From assembly GCA_020465985.1 (NCBI GenBank), contig JAANYP010004808.1, positions 1 through 64,000 on the forward strand: 64,000 nt of DNA, written 5' to 3'. This document shows positions 54,143 through 64,000 of the stretch, piece after piece. The translations under genes were made by a program, and so were the position numbers. The DNA is from Centrapalus pauciflorus (taxonomy: Eukaryota > Streptophyta > Magnoliopsida > Asterales > Asteraceae). Each line of letters starts with the position of its first letter. The stretch's first letter is position 1. The notes below the pieces were generated by a model. That model searched no databases. It saw only the letters and a program-made list of their open reading frames with translations, and was not told the origin of the DNA.

Positions 54143-56046
54143 TGGGACACCCTCTTGTTTTGATATTATAATTGTAATCACCAGGATCGGCAAACAACCC
54201 AATGAATAACATGATAATTAAAATTGATGCTTAATTCAGATTTCAGCAGTTCCACACTAAAGCAATAAATATAAGTGTCTACAGTGATTATGTCTAACTA
54301 TTACAACATCATAATTGTTTAAAAGTCATGTAATCCCAGCCCCAAGTTACATTGTCCATGTACCAAAGTAGCTTCTAGAACACCGAGATGTGAAAGGAAT
54401 TTCTTAAGTGGAAGGTCCAGCTACACCTTTGCATTTGCCTGAAAACATTAGGAGTCAACAGTAAGCTAATTTGCTTAGTGAGATAACAGATTATGCAAAC
54501 AACAAATATTTCCTTACAAGCATTGCGTAACCATGGGCAGTGTAAGCCCCAATGTATGTGTATACAGGCAGTGTAAGCCTCGTAGTATGTGAAAAACCAT
54601 GCAGTGCAAGCATGGGGTTGGCAGTTCAAATGCTGATCGGGGATGTGTCGAACCTGACCAGGATAACGAGTGGGATGATCAGTCCCCGACAGTGGCCTGC
54701 TGTCAGCCCCGGTCCAGGTCGCATCAGATTGTGAAGTAATGATCATGCAGTGCAAGCATGATGTAAATAGATGCACTTTCAAATGAACGCTGGCTACATG
54801 TGTGTTACATGTCAAGTACGAGTGTGCATCATAACAACAAAGTAATCATGAGTGCCAATTGATGTAATGAACAATGTGAACATGTCATTGAATTGTAAAC
54901 GTGTGAATGCAAAGACAATAAATGTTTGAATGATAATCTATTGCTCACAGTGATTGGTATAGTGTATCGTGTCTCTGAATCAATGTGTGTTAGACAACAC
55001 CACAATGATCTGTAAAGTAAGTGTAATAGTGAACTAATGTCAGTAATTGCTTAAAACTTATATCCTGAAAATTAAGTATAATTGGATCAGATTTCGGACC
55101 ATATCCGAATTCGGATGGTCCGAAACACTGATGGTCCGAATTATGGTTGAAGTCCGAAATAGGGCGTGGTTCGAAATAGGGTGTGGTCCGAAACAGGCAG
55201 GGTCCGAAATGGGTAATTGTCCGAATTAGTGGGGGTCCGAATTGGGATGGACCCGGAATTGTAGTTGGTCCGAAGTTACTGTAGGTCCGAACTGGGTATG
55301 GTCCGAATTTGGACAGATCCGGACCGAGTTCATACTTGGAAAAATCTTGCAACATTTTCCAGAAATTATGTTTGGAACATTTTTGCATGTTTTTGTATCT
55401 AAAATTGCAGATATGAACTTAAATACACTATTTCAACTTATAACATGTCATAATGTACCAAAAATTCCACATTTGTGTCTATTTTTCTACAAGTCTTCGA
55501 AGAACACACACACTTACTTCAAAATCGTACTTAAACTTCGAATCTGATTCAGAAATTTGGTATACTACATCATACATGCTCGATTTTAACATTTTAACAA
55601 TAACATCCAGCATGCAATAACATTTGAGATCAAGACCTATGATTCGGTTTCTTATAAAAACCGAACCCAAACATCAAAATATTTAAATCTTGATTGATTC
55701 TTACCTCAAATCGTTTGTTGTAGTAGTTATAGTTCCTAAATTGCAACTTGAATCCAACTTTTTGCACTTGAAATTGTTGATTCTTGTGTGTTCCTTGAAT
55801 TGAAACCGAGAGAGAGAGTAGAGAGAGGATACGGTTTAGAGAGAGTGAGTTTGTGGAAAATGAAGGAGTTTCCTTACTTTTATTGCTACTTCTCCTTATT
55901 TGCACATTATACCCCTCAACTTCGTATTTTGTTACTTAACTGATATTATGATCAAAATGAACTTAAATTGACATAATATTTCATTAATACAATAATTGAG
56001 TCCTTAAAATCGTAAATTACAAATAATTAAAATTTCGGATGTTACA
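54143..56046 (-). repeat. 5' LTR of Gypsy B
   Basis: TGGGACACCC to GATGTTACA on the plus strand, 1904 bp. On the minus strand a CTCTCTCTC-rich start region precedes the donor-like TTGAG|GTAAG (intron base 1 at 55704). The acceptor-like TTTTCAG ends at 54439. A TCCGAA cluster lies at 55085-55330 between them. Confidence 0.95.
55085..55330. repeat. TCCGAA word cluster in the Gypsy B 5' LTR
   Basis: About 14 TCCGAA or TTCGAA words at intervals of roughly 15-22 bases, including the perfect palindrome TCCGAATTCGGA. The same cluster is at 48270-48500 in the other LTR with only a few substitutions. Confidence 0.9.
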
Positions 56047-56051
56047 CATGT

Positions 56052-56819
56052 TATCATGTATTGTCTTGGACGAAAAGATCAGTTTGCAAGTCGAAGACAA
56101 AGTGGAAAATCAGAAGCAGTTTACACTGCCCAAGCTGTTCTGATACATGAAAACAAAGCAGATATTGGAAATGGGTGACAGACCATTTCTTATATCAAAA
56201 TGGCTATACAAGAAGTGGAAATTATTAAAGTTGACATTCCTCTTTAAGATAAAGCAGTCTGCAATAGAGACAAATAGGAAAAGACAAAGATTCTGCTACA
56301 TAAGGACAAATGTTGTTTTGTCAGAATGTGCAGAAAAGTAGTTTTGTCTTTTTGGAAAGGCACTCCACTATTTCTGCATCCAATGAGGAAGGTTCACCAA
56401 TATCCTCTGTGAGATTATAAAAGGAAGCTTCTTAGGAATGTGAGAAAACTAAGAGAGGGATATTCAAAACGTGCAAAGAGGTGTGTTTTCATGCATGCAA
56501 AGTTTGCTTAGAATAAAACAGTTGAGTGTGTCCAAGCTATTATTGTTCAAGCTGTCTGTCTGTCTTGTAAAATCAGTGAGTTCATCTTAGTTAGTGAATT
56601 CATTGTAACTAGTCTGAGTCTGTCTTTGATTACTTGTCTATCTGTTGTTCTGTCATCTCCAATTTTGATCCATTCGGCAGTTCAAACTTGTTTGTAATTA
56701 ACATTTATTGATATATACATACAAACATTGAGAAAAGTGTGTTGAGTTTTAAAAAGGCTTTATTCACCCCCCTTCTACAGCTTACTGCAACATACTAGGA
56801 AAACCTTTTGGGACCTAGA
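56052..56819 (+). repeat. 3' LTR of Copia I, right part
   Basis: It resumes after the second catgt. TATAAAA is at 56416-56422 and a short C run near 56767. It ends GGGACCTAGA, one base from the expected TACA, followed by tcttc. Confidence 0.95.
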
Positions 56820-56954
56820 TCTTCTAACAACCATACAAGTGCTTTTATTTTTTGGTTCCAAAACTCAGTAATTAACTTTTTTATCTTAATCATACGTTGT
56901 GACCATGTTAAACTAAGTCGTGTCATTTCCTGTAACACGAAAAAACAACAAATG

Positions 56955-57026
56955 TATACATTATACACACAAGAAAGATATACATTATACACACAAGAAA
57001 GATATACATTACACATGAGAAAAATA
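56955..57026. repeat. 24-base tandem repeat, three copies
   Basis: Unit TATACATTATACACAC followed by AAGAAAGA; the third copy is diverged. Confidence 0.85.
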
Positions 57027-57439
57027 AGAAATATATACAATCACCACACATATCACATATATTCATTGAACACATAAGAAATATATGCATTACGAACTAT
57101 AAATAAATAACTATTATACATTAAAAACAACAAAAATCAGAAACATATATGTGATAGGTGTGGTAATAAGAGCAAAGAAATTTAAAGACAATAGCTTTAA
57201 TTATACCTGCTAATTTGTTTGTAGGATAAACACACCCATATATGATTCAAAGCATAGAGGAAAGAAATTTTTTTATCTTAACAAAAACCAGTTTCAAGAG
57301 CAAAAACAATAACAAGTACCAAAAATCAACGCAGGAAAAATACCAAAGGAAAATCAGCGCAAAAACAATAACAAGTACCAAAAATCAGCAGTCGAACAGC
57401 AAGAAAGCAAAAATCAGGAAGGAATGATACCAAAGGAAA

Positions 57440-57620
57440 AGTACCAAAAATCAGCGCAGGAGCTGTCGTCGACGGTGAAGACGCAAGAGGCTGAGGAGGA
57501 TGAGGCACAGGCAGAGGAGGAGAAGGCGAAGTCACAGGAGGAGAAGGCGGTGGGGGATGCCGTCGCCGGTGAAGATGAAATTGTGGCTGGGATGAGGGAC
57601 TCCAGGGTTAGTCTAGAGAA
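57440..57620. other. GC-rich block with open frames on both strands
   Basis: Much richer in G and C than anything around it. Plus-strand reading is Glu/Ala/Gly-rich (57424-57627); minus-strand reading is Pro/Ser-rich (MTSPSPPLPVPHPP, from 57535). It may be the first exon of the Harbinger-like gene or a captured gene piece. I do not recognise either protein. Confidence 0.45.
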
Positions 57621-57814
57621 TGGTTAAAAACATTGGAACGAAAAATAAATTCCATGGCATTAACCCAAGGAAAATAGATTCCTTGAAAAGTGATGTTTAA
57701 AAAAAAAAAGGAAATCCTCATTACATTCCCTTTCACTGCCAAACAACACATCGGAATGGAATTTTCATTCCAATTCCATCAAATTCTGTCAGATTCCATG
57801 AACCAAACGGCCCC

Positions 57815-58133
57815 TAAGAGTACAAGTTTGAAGTTTGAAGCTATAGACCACAACTCAACTACAGCTTAATATAGATTGAAATCAGACTTTGTGTTGGTTT
57901 GGGTAGACATGCTCTGTATTATGGTGGTTTAATGTATTAGATTTGTCCGTATGCCCTTTTATAATTTTGTTCTAAAACACTTTTGAACTGTAATTTCAAG
58001 CTTGTTAATTAAACCCTAACTTTTCTAATACATAAATTCCACACTTTAATATAATCTATCATAGTTGTGATTGATATTGTGTTGCAAACTTGGGACCTGT
58101 CGTTAAGACCTTTCTAGAAGGTTGGGTCTTACA
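57815..58133 (+). repeat. LTR M, 3' end only (Gypsy, A/N-related)
   Basis: Its sequence parallels the last 300 bases of LTR A (GGTTTGGGTAGACATGCTCT against ATCTGGGTAGATTTATTTTG, then TGGGACCT near the end). It ends GGGTCTTACA at 58133. The 5' part is lost at the Harbinger boundary. Confidence 0.65.
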
Positions 58134-59260
58134 GGATACAATAATTTCTAGAGTTGTTGTATATTAAGCACTCTCAGTAGGAACATCTACTATTGTGGAA
58201 ATTTAATCCGAATTATCATCAAGATATTGACAGACTCTTCAGTAATCTGTGGTGTCAAATGATCTAAAATTGTTACTGGATCCTCATCAATACTGTTTGA
58301 AATCACAGCAGCAAAATTAGAATTTTTCTTACCAAAATAAGCATCATAACAATTTCAAACCGAGATTTAAGCACGTAAGATCATTAGCATCAGATAACAA
58401 TTGTGTTATGCTCAGCTAAACAGTTCTTAGAAGTATTCTGTTGTAGATCGAGTTCTGATTTTACTTGTCCAGAAGCCATTACGACTCCTTCAACAAATTT
58501 CATGTTAACACTCTCATTCACTATCTCGTTCGTTTATTATAGATTCGAAAAGTGACTATTTCCTTTGAGTAACCAATGGAGATTCCTTCATCAGCTTTCT
58601 GACTAAATTTTCCCAGATTGTCTTTATTGTTTAAGATGAAACATCTGCATCCAAACACATGGAAAAATTTTATGTTAGGATGTCATTTACTTATCATTTC
58701 ATACAGAGTGTTTCCAAAATGTTTATTTATAATCATACGAGTTTGAGTAAAACAGATGGTAGTTACTGCTTCAATCCAAAGATATAAAAAAAGATTAGAT
58801 TAGGCTAGCATTGTCCTCATCGATCCACAACTGTGTGATTTCGACGTTTAACAACTCCATTTTGTTAAGGCATACAAGAAACCAAAAATTAATGTCTTAT
58901 CCCAAATATGTTAGGAAATGAATCCAAAGATTTGTTCTTAAACTTAGTACCATTATCTAAACGAAAGGTTTGGACTGTTAACTGTAGCTTGACTTGAATT
59001 CTCCTCAGGAAATCAATGGTAATTTCAGTAGCTTCAGGTTTACTCCTTAAAAAGAAAAACACAGGTATATCTTGAGTAATCATCAACAATTACCAAGACA
59101 TATTTCTTGCCATTTATGCTTTGAACACGCTTAGGACCGCATAAATTCATATATAGCAGCTCCAATGGTTTAGTTGAAGACTCTTCAACTTTTGATGAAG
59201 CTTTAACCATCTTCCCTTTCTCACATGTTACACATAGTTGTTCATTCTAAAACATCAGAT
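58134..59260 (-). pseudogene. pol: Copia K: integrase and pre-RT linker
   Basis: Core fragment 59089-58889 includes SKPEATEITIDFLRRIQVKL and LDNGTKF, where SDNGTEF is usual, so the Glu next to the catalytic Asp motif is altered. Further on, broken frames read DRVIEAARTML-like and NTLYEMISK-like sequence. RT and RNase H are missing; the element is cut by LTR M at 58133. Confidence 0.7.
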
Positions 59261-59885
59261 TAGGTAGCCTTTGACGATACCCCCTTTTGCAAGATTGTTC
59301 AGCTATTTTGAAGTTCAGGTTAGAGGTGATGGTGCCACAACCATGACTTTTTGGTAGATGCTTTTGACAATAAGCACACATCCTTTTGCACATTCAAATT
59401 GGCAAGGTCAATCAAATAAGGATTTGACTTTCTAGATCCAGCCAGGATTTCCTTTCTTTTTACAGATTTAATGCTACAACGATTTGCTTTCAAGTTTACT
59501 TCCAATCCTTTATTGCATAGTTGAGCAATATTGAACAAGTTATTACCTAAGCTATCAACATAAAACACCTTCTTGATCATGATTTTTTTTCATACATTAA
59601 GCTTTCATACCCTCCAATCGGACAAAATTGATCATTCTCATAACTTACCGTCCTATTAAATTTATCGACAAAATTAGTGAGTGTATCTTTCTGTCAGGTC
59701 ATGTGTTTGGAACATCCTAAATCAATATACCACACATGATTTACCTACAAATCATAAGATGCAATGAGGTACTCACTTCAAAATGGATCCTAATGAGTTA
59801 GGTAATTCATGAGGTGCAATGTATTAGGCACCCATTTGTGAACAGTTTTCTTTGGAATCTAATTTTGTACAGTTCTCTTTGAAAC
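59261..59885 (-). pseudogene. pol: Copia K: protease and GAG-pre-integrase
   Basis: The protease remnant reads WYIDLGCSKHMT (usual DSGCS has become DLGCS) near 59730. The pre-integrase segment 59580-59320 reads VFYVDSLGNNLFNIAQLCNK and ends SWLWHHHL, where WHRRLGH-like sequence is expected. Confidence 0.7.
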
Positions 59886-61244
59886 TTATAAATTTTTATT
59901 TAGACTTGGGTTCGTCGTCCTTTCTTTTCCAAACAGCACGCATGTCGCGGTTTTTTGATTCGAAACAAAATGAGAGTGACAATCATTAAAATGTAACAAC
60001 TGTTTACAAGTATATCTGTAACATGGCTTTGAAACTTGGCTATCATTATTACAGAATACTTGTCTTTCAAACTTTCTTATAAAAAATTCATTTTGGGGCT
60101 CGTTCTTTTTCCAAACTTTCGGTTGTGTAGTTTTCAAAGAATTATCCGACATAAATGAAATACTTGAGTTAGTACAATGAGATTGATAATAACTTTGTTT
60201 CTTATACTTACCACTTTTGGAACGGGAACATTTGCAAATTTGAAACTTTAGGTTTAAAAACATTTGTCTTTGAAGACTGAAAATTCGTATTGACGGAAGG
60301 ACTTAAACAACCTTTCCTTTTAATTTCTATTCAACAACATATTTGTCCTTTTCTTTTGAGGTGATCGTGTAACTATTTCAACTTTAGATGCATTAGATTA
60401 TTATTCACAATTTATTCTTTAGCATATTCAGCTTTAACAGTAACTTTTGACTTTAAAGTGTCGACAAATTCATCAATTTTCAAAAACAATTCATCATGAG
60501 AATCAATTTAAGCAATCATAAACAAATCAAACTCCTCCTCAGAATTTATGTTATCAGCAAGAGCTGAAGTTATTGATTCAAAATATTTCTAAACAAATTG
60601 AAATGTTGTTTGATTCCGTTCTTCGATTTTTAATTCTAATTCGTGAATTACAGCTTTGAATTTAGTTCGTTCCTCATCAAAATCTATTATTTTAATTTCA
60701 AGATCAGAAACCGTCCATTCAAGAGTTGAATTTGGAATATAAGGCTTATGATTTAAAATATGAGCTACTGCAAGATCTTAATCAGAAAGTTTAAATAGGA
60801 TCTTCAGCTTTTTATTTATTATTATTACTATCATTTAGAACATCATAGTTCAACGACTGTTGCATTTTGTCAGCTCTCAATCCTTTTAGATCTTATCCTA
60901 ACTCAACTTCTCAGAATCTTGTCAAAAACTATTTTCAAAACCAAATTCATATACTTGGTATCATATTACGTAGGAGTTTTTGAAATTGCTTTTTCCAACT
61001 AATGAGGATTTTCACAACCAATTCTAGCTTTAGAGTTATAAAATTTTGTTTCTTTGGTTGATTCAGATACATTGTTTGATTAGTTGGACCGCTTTTAAAA
61101 AATTTTTTATTCTAGCATAAAGTTCAGTTTGCTCAGTAAAAAAGGATTCATATTTCACATAATTATTAGCACTCTATAATTCTACTAACTTAAGTTTCAA
61201 AAATATCTCAGTATTTCTGTGACTCAACTTTTCATTTCCAGTTT
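59886..61244 (-). pseudogene. gag: Copia K: C-terminal Gag region, decayed
   Basis: Minus-strand sequence with many stops. It is rich in Ser, Lys and Glu and in part coiled-coil-like, as in the tail of Copia Gag before the protease. Only 60263-59886 stays open for more than 100 codons, without a domain I know. Confidence 0.5.
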
Positions 61245-61805
61245 GGGAAAATGACATCAAATAGCTCTGAACTTTCGACTTTGTACACATTTATGTAGTG
61301 AACTTTTTTTTGTGCACATTTGGTAGTCAAAGTTTCAAAATTGTTCCAATTTGGTAGTTGGCATACATTTTAACCGGTTGCTTCCGGTTTCGATGTCTAC
61401 GTGGACAACTTTTTAATAACGTGGCTACCCGTTATAATATTATACCCGGTTTTTCTACGTGGCAACCCGTTTTTTAAAATCACCCGAGTTTATAACCGGG
61501 TTTTTTAAAAAACGACGTTATAAAGCCGGGTGATTTCTTAATTTCATACGGCGTTATAAACCCGGGTGATTTGAAAAAACGAGTTGCCACGTAGATAAAA
61601 CCGGGTATAATATAAAAAAGGGTAGTTACGTCATCAAAAAATTGTCCATGTAGGCATCGAAACCGGAAGCAACCGGTTAAAAGGTACGCCAACTACCAAA
61701 TTGGAACAATTTTGAAAGTTTGACTACCAAATGTGCACAAAAAAAAGTTCACTACATAAATGTGTACAAAGTCGAAAGTTCAAAGCTATTTGATGTCATT
61801 TTCCC
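61245..61805. mobile_element. Mutator-like foldback MITE
   Basis: It begins GGGAAAATGACATCAAATAG and ends with the reverse complement. The two arms of about 230-250 bases are nearly complementary; a smaller arrangement of ACCGGGT/CACCCG repeats fills the centre. A perfect 9-base target duplication ttccagttt (61236-61244 and 61806-61814) is typical of Mutator superfamily elements. There is no coding capacity. It lies in the gag of Copia K. Confidence 0.93.
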
Positions 61806-61814
61806 TTCCAGTTT

Positions 61815-63446
61815 TTAAAAATTGAACTTGTTCCTCCATAATAGAAACAGACTGAAGAGCAAATGCCTTATCTCTGGAATAATATAGAACTAACTCATGC
61901 TCAGACTTTAATTTAGTTTCCAAAGAATGGGCATTATTTTTCTCGGTATTTAGAGACTTTTCAAGTTGTTTAAACATAGAGGCCATAGAAAGTAGCATCA
62001 ATATCAAAATAAGAGTTAGAATCTACCTCCAGAGTCTCAAACTCAGCGGAATCTGAATCTTCTTCTTCTTCTTTGTTCAATGTCATCGGTGCAACCGCCT
62101 CTTGTTCGTCATCCTCGTCTCCTCTTGCTCACTATCCACATTCTAAGCCTCCACATTCTCTTCATCAACAGACTAACCCAAACTTCATCTTTTGCAATAA
62201 TAGCAACCTCATGCTTCTCAGATACAGACATATCTTTAAACATCTCGGATCGGAAATAAACATGAGCATCCATGTCCGATACATCATCATTGTTAGAAAG
62301 CTGAAGCCAGTGGTCATCCTTAGCCATGTGAGCCTTCCAAGATTCTTTTTGTTTGGCCAAAACTGATTTTCTGGTATAGTATTCTGAATATTTAACAACT
62401 GGTTTTCTCCACTCTTGAGCAAAGTGCCCTGGTTTGCTGCAATTATAGAACTTTTGTTCCTCCTCCTTGGCTACAGCCTTCTCTTTCTCATACTTCTAAT
62501 ATTTCTCATACTTCTTCCCACTACTCTCTCCTTTATCATACTTTCTCGATCCAAATTTATACCTCAACTTATTGTATTTTGGCTTTCTGTAAAACATTTT
62601 CTGAAAAGCTTTTATTAACAGAGCCATCTGTTGTTTCATCTCTTTGATATCTGAATCTTTGTTGGAATCAGAGAATCAGATTTTGAGGAACTATCAACCA
62701 AAATGACTTTCTCTCTCTTTGAAACATGCTTGTACTTTTTCTCCGCTAATAGTTCTAGGGGATCAGGAGATGGTTTCTCGCCTACTTCTTTTCATTCATC
62801 TTTTTCAGAACTACTTCCTTGTAATTGTTGAGATTCTCAAATACCATATGAATGAACAATTCGTCAAAGTCCTTGGTCTATTGGGTAATCATGGAGTAAC
62901 TTTCCCACTTTGAAATCAACACATTCAAGAACTTCACATTAATATCCAAAGTATATTTGAGACTCCGTTCTTTTTTATTTAACTCACTAGGTTAACAAAC
63001 CTATAAATGGTATTTTTCCACTATCTCTCCTACTCTGGCTCTAAAATTCTCAAAAGTCATGTTGGTTGCAGCTTTGTCAGATCCTTTCATTAGTTTATAG
63101 ACTTCATCCCAGATGGATTTGGCTGTCTTGTTATTTGTTAGACTGTGTAAATTTCATTTGGGATTGAAAATAGTAAAAGCATCCTAGTAGTCCTGTCTTT
63201 GTCTGTCAGATTTACATCTTGAACTATCTCAATCTCTCAAGCACTGGTGGCTTACCGGCCATTTGGTACAACTGGAATGACTATAGTGAACTGAGCAGAT
63301 CTTTCAGTTAAAGACTCTAGCATCTCATCCGCTAGATCATGGAAACTGATAAACTCTAAAAATCTTTCTCTCCATTGAACATAGTCTCCTCTGTATAGAA
63401 TTAGTGGTTTAGTTTCAGACCCCATAGCAAGTGCATCTTTTGACAT
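61815..63446 (-). pseudogene. gag: Copia K: Gag N-terminus, core, zinc knuckle and coil
   Basis: The start at 63446 reads MSKDALAMGSETKPLILYRG, then QWRERFLEFISFHDLADEML, the same family as Copia D gag. Broken frames follow. A zinc knuckle near 62409-62455 reads FYNCSKPGHFAQEW, with both the first and last Cys replaced. The coil segment 62007-61786 contains DKAFALQSVSIMEEQV, shared with the ORF of element F. Confidence 0.7.
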
Positions 63447-63733
63447 CTTGTTTGTAGTTAAAAATGACTTCCAAGGCCTTTAAAGGGAATATGAGTGAAT
63501 AGTAATGAATCTCGAACCCTTAACAGTGAATCTCAAAGCTTTAACTCTAAATCTCGATCAAAGAAGATAGAATCTTGAACTCTTAAGGCTGAATCTAGAT
63601 CTACTAAGGCTAAATCGTGATCATTTTAAGGTTGATATCGAAGTCTTCAGGATGAATCTCAAGTGAAAAACTAAAATCTTGAGTGCCCTTATGTTAAATC
63701 ACAAATGATGCTTCCTTAACATCGAATACCTTT
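63447..63733 (-). repeat. Leader of Copia K with AATCTCGA-like words
   Basis: About nine copies of GAATCTCGA, AAATCTCGA or close variants lie between 63490 and 63680, spaced about 20 bases. No primer site or LTR of K is visible before LTR N begins. Confidence 0.6.
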
Positions 63734-64000
63734 TGTGAAGACCACTCCTTAAGGAGGAGTCTTAGCAGCTAGGTCCCAAAATAGCTTACATCGTATCAAT
63801 CATAACTAAGACAGAGTGATTAAATTACGGAATAAATTACAGTACAAACATTAGGATTAAGTGTATTACAGTTTTAAAACGATCATAAAAGTTCAAAATT
63901 AACTTATAAACTGTACAAGGTTATTCTAGTACATATCATCATATAACAAAGCATATCTACCCAAACCACCACAATTATGTCTTCCAACTGTACCAAAGGG
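63734..64000 (-). repeat. LTR N, start of a Gypsy LTR running off the window
   Basis: Plus-strand TGTGAAGACCACTCC is the complement of the end of LTR A (GTGGTCTTCACA). The next 250 bases parallel the 3' part of LTRs A and M in reverse orientation. Confidence 0.7.

Larger units (their letters stand above)
47324..56046 (-). mobile_element. Gypsy B: complete chromovirus element
   Basis: LTRs 47324-49262 and 54143-56046 with perfect target duplication catgt (47319-47323 and 56047-56051). The full minus-strand set is present: primer site, gag with three zinc knuckles, protease, RT, RNase H, integrase, chromodomain-like end, polypurine tract. By eye the LTRs differ by roughly 30-35 substitutions plus a few small indels (under 2%), so the insertion is the youngest large one here. 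Despite this, pol has several nonsense codons and frameshifts, so it was probably copied in trans or decayed quickly. Confidence 0.95.
56825..57814 (-). mobile_element. 5' part of the PIF/Harbinger-like element
   Basis: On the minus strand it begins GGGGCCGTTTGGTTC at 57814, preceded by TTA (57815-57817), the usual Harbinger terminal sequence and target. Minus-strand coding-like sequence MTRLSLTWSQRMIKIKKLIT at 56930-56870 should lead into the domain at 37253-37543 beyond Copia I. In between are a 24-base tandem repeat (56955-57026), a 60-base duplication (about 57300-57420) and a GC-rich block (57440-57620). The other terminus is missing. Confidence 0.6.

Noticed and set aside
57424..57627. 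67-codon Glu/Ala-rich plus-strand ORF as a host gene
   Set aside because: Short and without conserved motifs, and the opposite strand is also open; kept only as a GC-rich block of unknown origin.
61480..61692. 70-codon ORF with repeated SPGF
   Set aside because: It is the ACCCGG/CCGGGT sub-repeats of the foldback MITE in translation.

Overview
The window is nuclear DNA from a plant and is almost wholly made of nested transposable elements. I found no intact host gene, rRNA, tRNA or CRISPR. The element mix (Ty3/Gypsy chromoviruses, an Athila-type Gypsy, several Ty1/Copia lineages, a PIF/Harbinger remnant and a Mutator-like foldback MITE) and the AT-rich background fit the repeat-rich part of a large flowering-plant genome. 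The chromovirus C-termini suggest a eudicot, perhaps an asterid, but the species cannot be read from this sequence.

Layout. 1-2699: 3' end of a Copia element (called H), with a long accessory ORF downstream of pol and its 3' LTR. 2700-4440: 3' end of a second Copia (J), with a decayed accessory ORF and LTR. 4440-8000: minus-strand Athila-type gag with a tRNA-Asp primer site and LTR. 8694-12312: decayed minus-strand Copia (G). 12323-17335: F, a complete 5-kb LTR element with no pol. 17336-18055: Copia RT scrap (P). 18056-19889: Gypsy-type LTR (L). 19890-31460: Copia D, with its 5' LTR split by E, a minus-strand Gypsy chromovirus at 20001-29142 (TSD atagt). 31522-37246: Gypsy A, a chromovirus lacking its 5' part but with nearly open pol and a 3' LTR. 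37253-37543 and 56825-57814: two parts of a PIF/Harbinger-like element, split by Copia I (37549-56819, TSD tcttc). Copia I itself contains a solo Gypsy LTR (C, 43154-45698, TSD gcatt) and a complete minus-strand chromovirus, B (47324-56046, TSD catgt). 57815-58133: Gypsy LTR end (M). 58134-63733: minus-strand Copia K, split by a 561-bp MULE-type foldback element. 63734-64000: start of another Gypsy LTR (N).

Main points of interest. (1) Gypsy A and B each carry a 90-nt AT-rich GT...AG insertion at the same phase-0 point in pol, between the RT palm and the FLGH motif. E lacks it. It looks like a conserved spliceosomal intron inside a chromovirus pol. (2) The long LTRs of A, B, C and E share a splice-donor-like site early in the transcribed part and a branch-site plus acceptor-like block near the LTR end. 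This predicts a 1.3-1.7 kb intron lying inside the LTR; L keeps the donor. (3) Nearly every family has a cluster of degenerate short words, usually containing CG and usually able to fold as hairpins, in its LTR or untranslated leader. The words differ between families. In the LTR cases with both splice-like sites visible (A, B, C) they fall inside the predicted LTR intron. (4) F has a tandem array of hairpins whose stems change in a compensated way. None of these ideas has been tested outside this sequence.
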